Shown in pieces: positions 15,346-24,927 of a stretch of 38,311 bases of DNA. Where the stretch lies: the NCBI GenBank assembly GCA_964649745.1, contig CAZYQI010000030.1, forward strand, positions 1 through 38,311. The letters run 5' to 3'. A program made the position numbers and the translations under genes. The notes under the pieces are model-generated. The model made no database searches. It was not told the DNA's origin and saw nothing but the letters and a program-made list of their open reading frames with translations. The first letter of the stretch is position 1, and every line of letters begins with the position of its first letter. This DNA comes from CAZEHS01 sp964649745. GTDB taxonomy: Bacteria; Bacillota; Clostridia; Peptostreptococcales; Acidaminobacteraceae.

Positions 15346-17439
15346 ATGAAAAAGAGAGCGAGTATCACAACAGAGAAATCAGCTGAGAACGGTCTGGTTT
15401 CTACACCAACGTGCGTACCGGGATACTACAATGAATTTTTTACCAAATCCCCGGTGGCAACTGCGCTTTTAGACAATAATGATATCATTTTGGAGGTTAA
15501 CCCGGCATTTCACCTATTGTTCGGGTATGCTCCCGAGGAAGTGGTGGGGCGTGCCATCAATTCGGTGATTGTTTCAGATAGGCTTAGGGCAGAGGCTGAG
15601 AGTTGTTCTTCCCGCTCCATCGCCGGTATCTGTGTACATATAGAAACAACCCGGTCCCATAAAAGCGGCGAGGATATCCCTGTGAGCATTCTCGCCTATC
15701 CCGTCTACACGAGAGATCAAAAAGCGGCTGTTTATGCCACCTACACCGATCTGCGGGAGCGAAAACTTTACGAACGGCAACTCAGTGTTTTTTCCCGTAT
15801 TCTGGAGAAAAGCACCGAAGCGGTATGTATATTCAATGAAAATGGAACCATTGCATGGGTTAATCAAACCTTTCATGATCTCATAGGACCTTATGAGGAC
15901 CAATGGATTGAAACCCTTTCTGAGTTAAGCGTTCTCGGACAGGACATTTTTGATGAGATAATGGAACGTCTGAACAGTGGGTGCTCCTGGCGGGGCGATG
16001 TTCAGGCAACCAGTCTGGACGGAAGAACCTTCACTGCATGGGTGAATGCTTTTGAGCTTGAGGCCAATGCATTTAATACGAAGGAGCATGTGCTGCTGAT
16101 CAATGACATCTCTGATTTGCGTCAAAAGGAAGAACGACTGGATTTTCTATCCTACAAAGATGAGCTGACCGGCCTAAGCAACAGGGCTCATTTCACTGAG
16201 GAGTTTCGTGCCATGGTCTTCAGTGCGGCTGCGGAAGAAGAGATGGCACTCCTGTTTGTCGATCTGGATGAGTTTAATCTGATAAATGTGAACAACAGTC
16301 ATGCTGCCGGGGATATGATCCTTAAACATATGGCAGAGCTGTTTAAATCCAGTCTTCGTGATTCGGACCTTTTGGCCCGATATGGCGGAGATGAATTTGT
16401 AATTGCTCTCCGGGGAAAAAATGTAGATCAGCTGGTTGAAAGGGTTGTTAATCGAATCGTTCAAAAGCTCAAAACACCGATTTTTATAAACAGCATCGAA
16501 ATTAATATGACGGTGAGTATCGGTATATCCATCTATCCTCAGGACGGTATTGATGGTAATGCTCTGATACGCCATGCAGAAATGGCCATGGCTGACGCAA
16601 AAAGGGAGCACAGCAATTCAATAAAGTATTATAATTCCAGCATGAGAGAACTGGTTCGCGACGCTTACATCATGAAAACATCTCTTCGCAACGCAATCCG
16701 TGACGGAGAGATTTATCTGGCCTATCAGCCCATTGTGCATACCGCAACTGGGAGAGTGATGGGGATGGAGGCCCTGGCTCGGTGGCAGAATCCCAGACTG
16801 GGGTTGGTATCTCCAACACGCTTCATTCCGGTGGCAGAGGAAGCGGACTTGATCGGAGAAATTGGCGAATTTGTCGTTTCGGAGGCCTGCTGTCAGTTGG
16901 TACGACTGAAAGAACTGGGTTATGGCACTCTTTTTATCGCTGTCAATGTATCTGCCAAACAACTGAAGGACAAGAATTTTATTACCACAGTGGCACGGTC
17001 CCTGGCGGAGTATGACGTTAATCCCAAGCTGTTGGAAATCGAAGTGACCGAGAGCGTTCAAGTGGAAAATGTAGAGGCCAGTGTAGATAAGCTGAATCAA
17101 CTGAAAGCCATGGGGCTCAGCATATCCATCGACGATTTTGGCACCGGGTATTCCTCCATGGCGCAGCTAAGCAGGCTGCCCTTGGATAAACTCAAGATTG
17201 ATAAATCATTTATAACCGATATGAACAGCAATCTGTCACTTATCGGCACCATAATCGGGATGGCTCAAAATCTTCGTCTGAAGGTTGTGGCCGAAGGGGT
17301 TGAAACAGAGGAACAATATTTAAATCTTAAGGAATCCCGTTGTGATTTTATCCAGGGCTATTATTTTTCAAAGCCCCTTTCCCCGGAGGAACTGCTGAAG
17401 ATGCTGGAACATAATTCTAAAGAGGAAGCGGTCACATGA
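15346..17439 (+). CDS. PAS-PAS-GGDEF-EAL c-di-GMP enzyme
   Basis: Cytoplasmic signalling protein that should make and/or break cyclic di-GMP. Two PAS domains occupy about residues 25-250 (the first with ILEVNPAFHLLFGYAPEEVVG). The GGDEF domain is intact, with YGGDEF at about residue 346 and an I-site RDSD five residues before it, so product inhibition is possible. The EAL domain is also intact: MEALARW near residue 474, NVSAKQ, EVTES, DDFGTGYSS, KIDKSFI, VAEGVE. No membrane segments are seen, so the signal is internal. The start ATG 15346 has GAGAGGA 6 nt upstream. Its stop overlaps the start of a sigma-54 activator (ATGA), so the two are translationally coupled. The net direction of activity cannot be told. 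Confidence 0.9.
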   Translation: MKKRASITTEKSAENGLVSTPTCVPGYYNEFFTKSPVATALLDNNDIILEVNPAFHLLFGYAPEEVVGRAINSVIVSDRLRAEAESCSSRSIAGICVHIETTRSHKSGEDIPVSILAYPVYTRDQKAAVYATYTDLRERKLYERQLSVFSRILEKSTEAVCIFNENGTIAWVNQTFHDLIGPYEDQWIETLSELSVLGQDIFDEIMERLNSGCSWRGDVQATSLDGRTFTAWVNAFELEANAFNTKEHVLLINDISDLRQKEERLDFLSYKDELTGLSNRAHFTEEFRAMVFSAAAEEEMALLFVDLDEFNLINVNNSHAAGDMILKHMAELFKSSLRDSDLLARYGGDEFVIALRGKNVDQLVERVVNRIVQKLKTPIFINSIEINMTVSIGISIYPQDGIDGNALIRHAEMAMADAKREHSNSIKYYNSSMRELVRDAYIMKTSLRNAIRDGEIYLAYQPIVHTATGRVMGMEALARWQNPRLGLVSPTRFIPVAEEADLIGEIGEFVVSEACCQLVRLKELGYGTLFIAVNVSAKQLKDKNFITTVARSLAEYDVNPKLLEIEVTESVQVENVEASVDKLNQLKAMGLSISIDDFGTGYSSMAQLSRLPLDKLKIDKSFITDMNSNLSLIGTIIGMAQNLRLKVVAEGVETEEQYLNLKESRCDFIQGYYFSKPLSPEELLKMLEHNSKEEAVT

Positions 17440-19211
17440 TTGCTATCGCACAGATAACAGAAACATTGCAACAGGTTGCCGACGCCATTGCCAGTATTAC
17501 CGATGTCGATGTTCTCATTGTTGACAATCGATTGAAACGACTGGTAGGCACCGGCATTCTGTCGAAGGATCTCAATACCCCTGTGGACCAGGGGTCTGTT
17601 TTTGCATATGCGCTTAAGAAGAGCGAATCCTTTATCATCGAAGACCCCCGTACCCATGAAGCCTGCAAATCCTGCGGAAGGAAAGAGGATTGCGAAGAAA
17701 AGGCCGAGCTTTGCTGTCCAATCACCATCGGAGGAGAGGTTGCCGGCGTAATTGGGCTCATTGCCTTTAATGAATCCTCAAGGGTCAAGCTGCTGGAACG
17801 GAAAAACAGCTATCTGGCATTTGTGAAGCAAATGGCGGATCTGATCGCGTCAAAGGCATTGGAGGACCATCGGCTTAAGGAAACGGAGAAGCTGGCAATG
17901 GAACTCCGGACACTGGTTGAGGAAATCGTGCAGGGTGTACTGATAACCGATGCCCAGGGAAGAGTTATACACAGCAATCGGCTGGGATGCAGCATCCTTC
18001 AGATCACACCGGAGGTGAATCTTCGGGAGTACCTGCCGGAATCCTGTCTGGACGCCCACGGCCTGAAAGTTGGAAGACACACGTTCATACTTCCCAAGAG
18101 CAAAGGAAGAGTGCTGTGTACAATCAAGGCCATCCATACAGGGACCAGGCAAACGGAATATCTGGTGATGGTTGAAAAGTTGAAGGATGTACTGAAAAGC
18201 GTTAACCAGATGATCGGTTCAGCAGTGTATACGGAGTTTTCAGAAGTTATCGGGAAAAGCCCAGCCATTATGAGCAGTCGTCTAATGGGGGAAAAAGCAG
18301 CCCTTGGAGACAGTACAGTTCTTATATTGGGTGAAAGCGGAACCGGAAAAGAGCTGTTTGCCCGGGCTATCCATACGGCCAGCGCCCGAAGAAGTGAAGC
18401 GTTTATTCCCATCAATTGTGCTGCGATACCGGACCATCTTTTAGAAAGTGAACTTTTTGGGTATGAAGAAGGAGCGTTCACCGGAGCGAGGAAGGGCGGT
18501 TATATCGGAAAATTCGAAATGGCCGATCGTGGGACCCTTTTTCTTGATGAAATCGGCGATATGTCTCTCCATCTGCAGACTAAGCTTTTAAGGGTGCTGG
18601 AAGAGCGGGTTTTGGATAAGATAGGATCCAGAGAACGGATTCCCATCAATGTACGCATCATCGCGGCAACCCATCAAAACCTGGAAAATCAGATCAAACA
18701 GGGTACATTTCGTGAGGATCTCTACTACCGGCTTCATGTGATCCCTCTTAAACTGCCGGCTCTTCGGGACCGCCGGTCGGATATACCGATTCTTACAGAA
18801 TATTTTGTCCACGAAATCTGTGCGAACCGCAGCCTTCCGGACATGAGGCTGGATGACTCCGTAAAGCGGATATTGATGGATTGGGAATGGCCCGGTAACG
18901 TTCGCGAGCTTCAAAATACACTGTCCTATGCGCTGCAAATGGCAACCGGCAGGATCGTTACCTGCGACGATCTTCCTGAACGTTTTCGAACAAGGAACAG
19001 TGTCCTTGAGGGCTGTGAAGATACCCGATATTTTGACGATGCAGAGCGTGGCGACAATCCGGGCAGGATTATTCCTCTGGGGCAGCTGGAACGGGAAGCG
19101 ATACGCAGGGCGCTGTTGATACACGGAAAGGACATCGAAGCAGCGGGCAGAGCCCTGGGGATAAGCCGTGCCACGCTTTATCGCAAAATCAAGGAGTATG
19201 GCAATGAGTGA
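17436..19211 (+). CDS. Sigma-54-dependent activator with GAF-like and PAS domains
   Basis: Bacterial enhancer-binding protein that would remodel sigma-54 RNA polymerase. Residues 1-150 form a GAF-like sensor with an unusual cysteine cluster C77-x2-C80-x5-C86-x6-C93-C94, possibly a metal or Fe-S site. A PAS-like segment follows (LVEEIVQGVLITDAQGRVIHSN). The AAA+ domain has Walker A GESGTGKE near residue 298, the sigma-54 contact loop GAFTGA near 345, Walker B TLFLDEIGDM and the arginine-finger region FREDLYYRL. The C-terminus is a Fis-type helix-turn-helix (DIEAAGRALGISRATLYRKIKEY). It is intact at 591 residues. Its target is unknown; a sigma-54 promoter lies 9 kb downstream at 28064. Confidence 0.92.
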   Translation: MIAIAQITETLQQVADAIASITDVDVLIVDNRLKRLVGTGILSKDLNTPVDQGSVFAYALKKSESFIIEDPRTHEACKSCGRKEDCEEKAELCCPITIGGEVAGVIGLIAFNESSRVKLLERKNSYLAFVKQMADLIASKALEDHRLKETEKLAMELRTLVEEIVQGVLITDAQGRVIHSNRLGCSILQITPEVNLREYLPESCLDAHGLKVGRHTFILPKSKGRVLCTIKAIHTGTRQTEYLVMVEKLKDVLKSVNQMIGSAVYTEFSEVIGKSPAIMSSRLMGEKAALGDSTVLILGESGTGKELFARAIHTASARRSEAFIPINCAAIPDHLLESELFGYEEGAFTGARKGGYIGKFEMADRGTLFLDEIGDMSLHLQTKLLRVLEERVLDKIGSRERIPINVRIIAATHQNLENQIKQGTFREDLYYRLHVIPLKLPALRDRRSDIPILTEYFVHEICANRSLPDMRLDDSVKRILMDWEWPGNVRELQNTLSYALQMATGRIVTCDDLPERFRTRNSVLEGCEDTRYFDDAERGDNPGRIIPLGQLEREAIRRALLIHGKDIEAAGRALGISRATLYRKIKEYGNE

Positions 19212-19246
19212 AGACCGTCAAGAAATCTAAAAGAAAAGAGAGTGTC

Positions 19247-20464
19247 ATGTCAAAAGCAGATAAACCGGTAAAATTGAAGATACGAAATAAATATCTGGAG
19301 CGGTACCATAAAGGCTATCCTGTCCTGCTCCGCGACGCCATTGAAAACCCGGAGGCGCTGAAAAAGGAAGGGCAGATCGTAAGGCTGTACGATGAGAAAG
19401 ACCGTTTTCTTGCCGTGGGGTACTATGGTATCCAGAATAAGGGCATGGGATGGCTTTTGGACAGGGATGAAAGGACGGTTATTGATAAGGGCTTCTTCAA
19501 AGGAAAGCTGATCAAGGCCATCGGTTTCAGGAAGACGTTATTTGAATCAGAAGACACCACTGCATTCCGTGTTTTTAACGGCGAAGGGGACGGTATCGGC
19601 GGTCTGATCATCGATTATTACGACGGATACTACGTGTTCAACTTCTACTCTGTTGGGATTTATGCATTCAAGGACACCATACTGGATGCGTTTAAGGAAG
19701 TGGCGGGCTATAATGGCATCTACCAGAAGAAACGGTTTGATACGGCGGGCAAATACATAGATGAAAATGATTTCGTAGCCGGCTACGAGGCGCCGGAACC
19801 CCTGATCGTTAAAGAAAACGGAGTTTGTTTTGCTACCTATATGAATGATGGCGCCATGACCGGCGTTTTTCTGGATCAACGGGATGTAAGAAGAACCATC
19901 CGAGACATATACGCTGACGGCAGAACCGTATTGAACACCTTCTCCTATACGGGGGCCTTTTCGGTCTTTGCGGCACTGGGAGGAGCGATAAAAACCACCA
20001 GTGTAGACCTGGCCAACCGCAGCCTTCCTAGAACCAGCGAGCAATTCCTGGTAAACGGAATCGAACCGGAGACTCAGGAAATACGGGTGGAGGACGTATT
20101 CAACTTTTTCCACTATGCAGGTCGCAAGGGAATGACCTATGGGATGGTGATATTGGATCCCCCCAGCTATGCCACATCAAAGGACTATACCTTCTCAGCA
20201 GAAAGAGACTATACAGCCCTTTTGAAAGAAGCCATCGCGATCACTAACCCGGATGGCATCCTTGTGGCATCAACCAATTGCAGCGCATTCGATATGAAAC
20301 GGTTCAAGAGTTTTGCGGATAAAGCCTTTGATGCATGTGGCCAGTCCTATGAAATTCTGCATGAATTCGGCCTTCCGGAAGATTTCAAAACCATCAGCGA
20401 ATATCCTGAAGGAAACTATCTGAAGGTTATCTTTATAAAGATCAAGGGTGCTCACAAAACGTAA
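19247..20464 (+). CDS. RlmI-type 23S rRNA cytosine-C5 methyltransferase
   Basis: Class I SAM-dependent RNA methyltransferase of the RlmI/RlmK-like group. An N-terminal PUA-type region (to about residue 75) is followed by the central EEHEH-type domain (FRVFNGEGDGIGGLIIDYYDGYYVFNFYS) and the Rossmann domain with VLNTFSYTGAFSVFAALGG and the catalytic-site motif ILDPPSYA. Members methylate a cytosine in 23S rRNA; the exact site cannot be assigned. ATG 19247 is chosen because the protein then starts as relatives do; a GTG at 19208 overlapping the previous stop, with AAGGAG 11 nt upstream, would add 13 residues. It is probably co-transcribed with the activator. Confidence 0.86.
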   Translation: MSKADKPVKLKIRNKYLERYHKGYPVLLRDAIENPEALKKEGQIVRLYDEKDRFLAVGYYGIQNKGMGWLLDRDERTVIDKGFFKGKLIKAIGFRKTLFESEDTTAFRVFNGEGDGIGGLIIDYYDGYYVFNFYSVGIYAFKDTILDAFKEVAGYNGIYQKKRFDTAGKYIDENDFVAGYEAPEPLIVKENGVCFATYMNDGAMTGVFLDQRDVRRTIRDIYADGRTVLNTFSYTGAFSVFAALGGAIKTTSVDLANRSLPRTSEQFLVNGIEPETQEIRVEDVFNFFHYAGRKGMTYGMVILDPPSYATSKDYTFSAERDYTALLKEAIAITNPDGILVASTNCSAFDMKRFKSFADKAFDACGQSYEILHEFGLPEDFKTISEYPEGNYLKVIFIKIKGAHKT

Positions 20465-20481
20465 GTGGAGGAACGGATCTG

Positions 20482-21354
20482 ATGAAGAGAGCATTGGCGA
20501 TTCTTCTTGCAATTACCATGGTGTTTTCTTTGAATGGCTGCGGGAATCCTCCTTCGGAATCGGAGGCTCCGGGGTCAGAAGAAATACGGACATCCGAAAC
20601 GGAAGTACCTAAGACCAGTCCCGATCCGGCACAGAATAGCTCAGAAGAGAATGGGGAACAAAATCCACGGGGAGTTCCTCTGGTTGTCAGCAATATTGCT
20701 GGCTGGAACCATCCCATCAAAAATGTTTTGGAAGGGTTTGGGTTTTTCATCGTAATGATTGAATTATATCAAGAGAGAACGTATCCCGTTATTACGGTTG
20801 ACTCTGTGGAGATCGGCTATAACGAGGCAACCCACGGGGAATACGTGGCTTTTCTTACGGAAGCAGCCCGGATAAACGGTTATTGGGATTATGCGGTCTA
20901 TAACAGAACCATGGGGCAGCGGTTTGAAGTGACATGTAATCAAGAAAACAAACGGGTAACGGGCATAACCGTGAATGGAATAGCCGTAGACATGAATGTG
21001 CCTGCTAAATCAGATGAAAAGGACCTCCATCCCGCAGATGCCCTGGTGATGGAGTACCTGATGGAGCAGGTTCCTGAAATCGTTGAATTCAATAGCCGGG
21101 TACAGGAATACAATCAGTCGAACAAAACCTCAGGGAAACCCATTATGCGAATTGACAGCACTCCGGACAGCAACGGGGTCACACCCTATGAAAAGGATTA
21201 TTATGCGGTTTATATTGGAGAAAGCTTGGACAACCATACCAATCGGTGGGCAACATTCCTTGTTCGTAAAGATCTTAAGGAAATTCTTGCGGATGATCCC
21301 CTCACAGGGCAGTACATCACTCTTCCATTATGGCGCGAAGCTCAGGTACACTAA
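20482..21354 (+). CDS. Hypothetical lipoprotein, 290 aa
   Basis: I do not recognise the family. Residues 1-20 are a lipoprotein signal peptide (MKRALAILLAITMVFSLNGC) with C20 as the probable lipidation site. Residues 21-60 are a low-complexity linker rich in Ser, Glu and Pro, usual for surface lipoproteins. The remaining 230 residues form a mixed globular domain with many tyrosines (FGFFIVMIELYQERTYPVITVD, TPYEKDYYAVYIG). GGAGGAA lies upstream of ATG 20482, 17 nt after the methyltransferase stop, so it closes the operon. A strong hairpin terminator follows. Confidence 0.8.
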   Translation: MKRALAILLAITMVFSLNGCGNPPSESEAPGSEEIRTSETEVPKTSPDPAQNSSEENGEQNPRGVPLVVSNIAGWNHPIKNVLEGFGFFIVMIELYQERTYPVITVDSVEIGYNEATHGEYVAFLTEAARINGYWDYAVYNRTMGQRFEVTCNQENKRVTGITVNGIAVDMNVPAKSDEKDLHPADALVMEYLMEQVPEIVEFNSRVQEYNQSNKTSGKPIMRIDSTPDSNGVTPYEKDYYAVYIGESLDNHTNRWATFLVRKDLKEILADDPLTGQYITLPLWREAQVH

Positions 21355-21402
21355 AAAAGGCGTTCACGTTGCTGTAGAAGCAGTTACGTGAACGCCTGAC
21401 TG
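21352..21402. terminator. Bidirectional terminator between convergent genes
   Basis: A perfect 12-bp inverted repeat (AGGCGTTCACGT 21358-21369 with ACGTGAACGCCT 21386-21397) with an inner CTG/CAG extension separates the lipoprotein gene from the minus-strand chemoreceptor. A6 at 21353-21358 gives a U-run on the minus strand; a weaker TGTTTT follows on the plus strand. It should serve both genes, better for the chemoreceptor. Confidence 0.85.
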
Positions 21403-21417
21403 TTTTGTGAGAGGGAA

Positions 21418-23412
21418 TTAGATGTGGAACTTATCTATTTCCTTATTCAGCTCCAGGGAGATATCATTGAGTTTTTCAGCAGAGCGTGCCACTTCTTCAA
21501 CAGCAGAAACCTGTTGCTCCATAGAGGCGGTTACTTCCTCAGAGGCAGCAGCCGTTTCCTCCGAAATTGCAGAGATGTTCTCAATACTGGCAACAATGGC
21601 ATCCTTATCTTTAGTAAGATGGGATACAGAATCTCCAATCTGTCGAATCTTAGAGGAAATCTCATGATACGAAGTTGTTATGGAGTTAAAGGAACTGAAT
21701 ACGTTGGACACCGCTGTGTTCTGTTCTCCGGCAATGGATTTTAGCTCAGCCATGCTTTCGGTAGACTTATTGCTGTCCGCCTGAATGTTTGTTACAATGC
21801 TCCGGACCTGATCCGCAGATTTTGCAGACTCCTCGGCCAGTTTACGGATTTCCTCTGCGACTACGGCAAAGCCTCTGCCGTGTTCTCCGGCCCGTGCAGC
21901 CTCAATGGAGGCGTTAAGCGCCAGAAGGTTCGTTTGTACAGATATAGCGGAGATTGCATCAAGAATGGTGCCGATTTGCTGAGTTTTCTGGTGAAGCTGT
22001 GTTATAACCGCCTGGATGTGATCGTTGGCTGCATTGGTGGACTCCGTTTTAACCTTGAGAACATTTACCGCATCAACACCGGAATCATTTGCCCGCATTA
22101 ATTCAGCAGCTGCCAGGAGCATATGCTCGGTATTACCGGCCAGGGCTTCAAAGCTGTCAGACAGGGTTTTTCCAATGATAGCCCCTTGCTCAGCGTCCAG
22201 AGCCTGATCCTGAGCACCCTTGGCGATTTCATCGACGGTTTTGGCCACTTCGTCAGCAGCTGCGCTGGTTTGTTCCGAGGTTGCCGCAAGGTTTTGTGAT
22301 GCCATGGTCAGTTCAGATGAAACAGATTTAATATTCTGGATCAATGAACCCAGATCCTGCACGGTCTGGTTGTAGATTTCACCCAGTTGACCGATTTCGT
22401 CTTTAGAACGAACGACAAGCTTTTGCGTGAGATCCCCATGGGAGAGATATTTCATGTAATTGGTCAATTCCAGGATGGGATTAACAAATCCATTGGCACT
22501 GAGGATTGACACGACCACCGTAAGGATCAGGGTTACTGCTGCAGCGGCAAAAAATCCCATAATCAGTTGATTCAATGGATCGTTAAACACCTTGGGAGGT
22601 ATTGCAAAGGCGAAGGTCCATCCATTTTCATGGATGGGGGCAACGACAAACCATTTGTCGGTACCGTCATAGTCTTTGTGTCTTTCAATTTTTGCAGCGT
22701 CCTCACGTAGGGCGGACATATCCTTAAAAAGTCCTCCCGCTGCCTCGGTGATGGGGATCAGCTTTTCTTCGGTAGGCTGGAATTCCTTGTTAGGGTGAAC
22801 AACAAAATTCTTGTCGGCATCCAGCAGGAACGCATAGCTTCCTTCGCCGGCTTTAGCCTGTTCAACCAAGGTGGTCAGAAAATCAACATAGATGTCGGCA
22901 GCACCGATGCCGATGACGGCCCCGTCTTTAACAATGGGGCGGGCGACGGTGATGATCATCTTATTGGTGGTCACATCAAGGTAGGGAGCGGTGTAAGCGA
23001 GGCCGTTCTTGGCCAGTGCAGCAGTGTACCAATCCCGGGTGGTGCAGTCGTAATCACTGTCTGGCACCCAGCCGTCTCCAGAAATGAAGCGCTTGTCGCT
23101 AAAACCGGCATAGAAGCTGATAATTTGGGAGTTTTCTTTCTGTTTAGCCTGGAAATAGCTGAAGAGATAGGATGAATCATAATTGCCCACATTCTGCATA
23201 TCGTTGACCATCTCTGAAACCATTTTTCCCTGGGCCATTGTCCAGCCATTGATCTGCTCACCATAAACCATCGCAGACTGAATGGATTCCTCCTTTGAGA
23301 CGTTCAATACGATTTTCGAGGACAGATAATAGCTGATCCCCATCGCTATGGCAAGACAGGCGATGCTTAACAGGCAGTTTGATAGAATGAGTCGCATTCG
23401 AATACTTTTCAT
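21418..23412 (-). CDS. Methyl-accepting chemotaxis protein
   Basis: Transmembrane chemoreceptor that signals to CheA/CheW. Residues 6-28 are the first membrane segment, followed by an extracellular dCache-type sensor (about 30-280, with YLDVTTNKMIITVARPI and IGIGAADIYVDFL, often amino-acid or small-molecule binding). The second membrane segment is near 285-308 (LIMGFFAAAAVTLILTVVVSILSA). HAMP and the long signalling coiled coil follow, with the conserved tip QTNLLALNASIEAARAGEHGRGFAVVAEEIRKLAEES. At 664 residues it is complete. The start at 23412 follows GGAGGG on the minus strand; a GTG six codons earlier is inside that site. The ligand is not predictable. Confidence 0.94.
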   Translation of the reverse strand: MKSIRMRLILSNCLLSIACLAIAMGISYYLSSKIVLNVSKEESIQSAMVYGEQINGWTMAQGKMVSEMVNDMQNVGNYDSSYLFSYFQAKQKENSQIISFYAGFSDKRFISGDGWVPDSDYDCTTRDWYTAALAKNGLAYTAPYLDVTTNKMIITVARPIVKDGAVIGIGAADIYVDFLTTLVEQAKAGEGSYAFLLDADKNFVVHPNKEFQPTEEKLIPITEAAGGLFKDMSALREDAAKIERHKDYDGTDKWFVVAPIHENGWTFAFAIPPKVFNDPLNQLIMGFFAAAAVTLILTVVVSILSANGFVNPILELTNYMKYLSHGDLTQKLVVRSKDEIGQLGEIYNQTVQDLGSLIQNIKSVSSELTMASQNLAATSEQTSAAADEVAKTVDEIAKGAQDQALDAEQGAIIGKTLSDSFEALAGNTEHMLLAAAELMRANDSGVDAVNVLKVKTESTNAANDHIQAVITQLHQKTQQIGTILDAISAISVQTNLLALNASIEAARAGEHGRGFAVVAEEIRKLAEESAKSADQVRSIVTNIQADSNKSTESMAELKSIAGEQNTAVSNVFSSFNSITTSYHEISSKIRQIGDSVSHLTKDKDAIVASIENISAISEETAAASEEVTASMEQQVSAVEEVARSAEKLNDISLELNKEIDKFHI

Positions 23413-23457
23413 AGGGTTCCCTCCGATCACTAAACATTAACGGTTGTGTATATTTAT

Positions 23458-23486
23458 ATATTACAATCAGAAGAAAAGGATATCAA
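23458..23486 (-). promoter_or_regulatory. Sigma-A promoter of the chemoreceptor gene
   Basis: On the minus strand TTGATA (from 23481-23486) and TAATAT (from 23458-23463) are spaced by 17 bp, 46 bp upstream of the ATG. I found no sigma-D-type motility promoter in this gap. Confidence 0.7.
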
Positions 23487-23640
23487 GGCTTAAGTTAAAT
23501 GAAAGAATTGCTTAACTATTTAATAAATTCTATATAAATCAGATCTGGTAATTGGATTCTAAATGGGTTATAACATAGGAAGGGTTCATATTGCTTTATT
23601 CTGTATAGCTGAGAAGCAAAAATAGAAGGAGGAAACATAC

Positions 23641-23832
23641 ATGTCTGGTTCTGTAAGAACAGAAATAAAAATCGGGGCAAAGGTGTTGATTGTATTGAAG
23701 GAAGATCAACGGACAGGAAAACTGACAGAGGGAGAGGTTCAAAACATCCTTACCAACAGCCCCAAGCATCCCCATGGGATAAAAGTAAGGCTGACTTCAG
23801 GCCTGGTTGGCCGGGTAAAGCAGATCCTATAG
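23641..23832 (+). CDS. YwbE family protein
   Basis: A 63-residue protein of the YwbE (DUF2196) family, with the family pattern GAKVLIVLKEDQRTGKLTEGEVQNILTNSPKHPHGIKVRL, then GLVGRVKQIL. The fold is a small beta-rich domain; its role is unknown in every organism I know of. AAGGAGG stands 8-9 nt before the ATG. It is a stand-alone unit, divergent from the chemoreceptor gene and convergent with the MBL-fold gene. A small hairpin (GGATGAA 23842-23848 with TTCATCC 23857-23863) follows but lacks a T-run. Confidence 0.85.
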   Translation: MSGSVRTEIKIGAKVLIVLKEDQRTGKLTEGEVQNILTNSPKHPHGIKVRLTSGLVGRVKQIL

Positions 23833-23857
23833 AATGCCAACGGATGAACGACCGGCT

Positions 23858-24829
23858 TCATCCCCGGCGGTAATAAAGAATGCCGTTTTCAAGCTGCTTT
23901 TTGGAAAGCCCGGTTGCAGTCAGGTGCTCCAGGTGCGATAATGCTTCACCGGCAGCGAACCATTTTTGATTGGCGGGAAATAGCTCCCAGCTTTCTATCC
24001 GAAGGTCCCATTTCATGGATGCAGCAATCTGGCGTACGGTTTTAGGTCCGGAATCCAGAATAGCCATGATCTCCGCCAGCCGCTTCACATGGTGCCCCTT
24101 CAACTCATCAATCCTTCGGGTGTGGTCCCTAAGGATATTCCGGTGGGCTGTAAAGCAGTAATCCACACACAACGGACGTACCTTATCCAGGCTATTCAGA
24201 TAAACAGCCAGTATGTCCTGCTCAAATCCCCAAAAGGCAATGTTGGGGGTGATTCTGTCCAGAATGTGGTCGCCGCTGAAAAGAAGCTGTTTATCAGCCT
24301 CATACAGCCCGATATGACCCGGGGTATGCCCCGGTATATCCAAAACAGAGAAGCGGAAGTCCCCTAGGTCAATCACATCACCTTCAACCAACAAATGGTA
24401 ATCCACCGTTTCCTTGGGGCAGTATTTGAATCCGGGGTGTTCCTCAAAGGTTATGTGGTCCTGAGCCATTCCCATTAAAAGGTTCAGCTCTTCGAATTTT
24501 TTCCAGTAGCTCCGACGGGTCATCTCATTGAGCAGCGCTCCATCTTTTTTTCCGGTGTACACGGTCATTCCTACCTTTCCCAAATGGGCTGCCAGTCCGG
24601 AATGATCCGAGTGAAGGTGGGTTACAAGAAGATCGGTCTGATCTCTGGTCATCTTCAGCTCATCCATGGCATCCAAAAGGGTTTTACGGGTATCCTCGGT
24701 ATTGAAACCGGTGTCGATGATCAGATTACGGACCGATCCTTTTATCAGGTACGTGTTAATGACGCGGAGGGGGTTGTCAGGCAGCTTCAGCTCCAGTTGG
24801 TAGACGGAGGGATATACGTTCGTAAGCAT
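23858..24829 (-). CDS. MBL-fold metallo-hydrolase
   Basis: Metallo-beta-lactamase-fold hydrolase with an intact dinuclear site: THLHSDHSG with H71, H73, D75 and H76, then GHTPGH, FSGDH and a late TAHR. The 323-residue length includes a C-terminal winged-helix-like extension (IMAILDSGPKTVRQIAASMKW, then FAAGEALSHLEHLTATGLSKKQ) seen in the MBL plus C-terminal domain subgroup close to the LACTB2 pattern. Substrate is unknown; no Rieske, flavodoxin or sulfur-carrier domain is fused. The ATG at 24829 has CAGGAGAT upstream on the minus strand. Confidence 0.86.
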   Translation of the reverse strand: MLTNVYPSVYQLELKLPDNPLRVINTYLIKGSVRNLIIDTGFNTEDTRKTLLDAMDELKMTRDQTDLLVTHLHSDHSGLAAHLGKVGMTVYTGKKDGALLNEMTRRSYWKKFEELNLLMGMAQDHITFEEHPGFKYCPKETVDYHLLVEGDVIDLGDFRFSVLDIPGHTPGHIGLYEADKQLLFSGDHILDRITPNIAFWGFEQDILAVYLNSLDKVRPLCVDYCFTAHRNILRDHTRRIDELKGHHVKRLAEIMAILDSGPKTVRQIAASMKWDLRIESWELFPANQKWFAAGEALSHLEHLTATGLSKKQLENGILYYRRG

Positions 24830-24927
24830 AGGATCTCCTGTTCAGGCATAAGATTTTGATAGTGCAGATGGATGCATTGTCATTATATAATCCGGCAGGA
24901 TATTTGAACAGTGCTGCTCAAGGGCTG

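Noticed and set aside
23842..23863. Terminator between ywbE and the MBL-fold gene
   Set aside because: A 7-bp hairpin exists but there is no T-run on either strand, and it overlaps the MBL stop codon.
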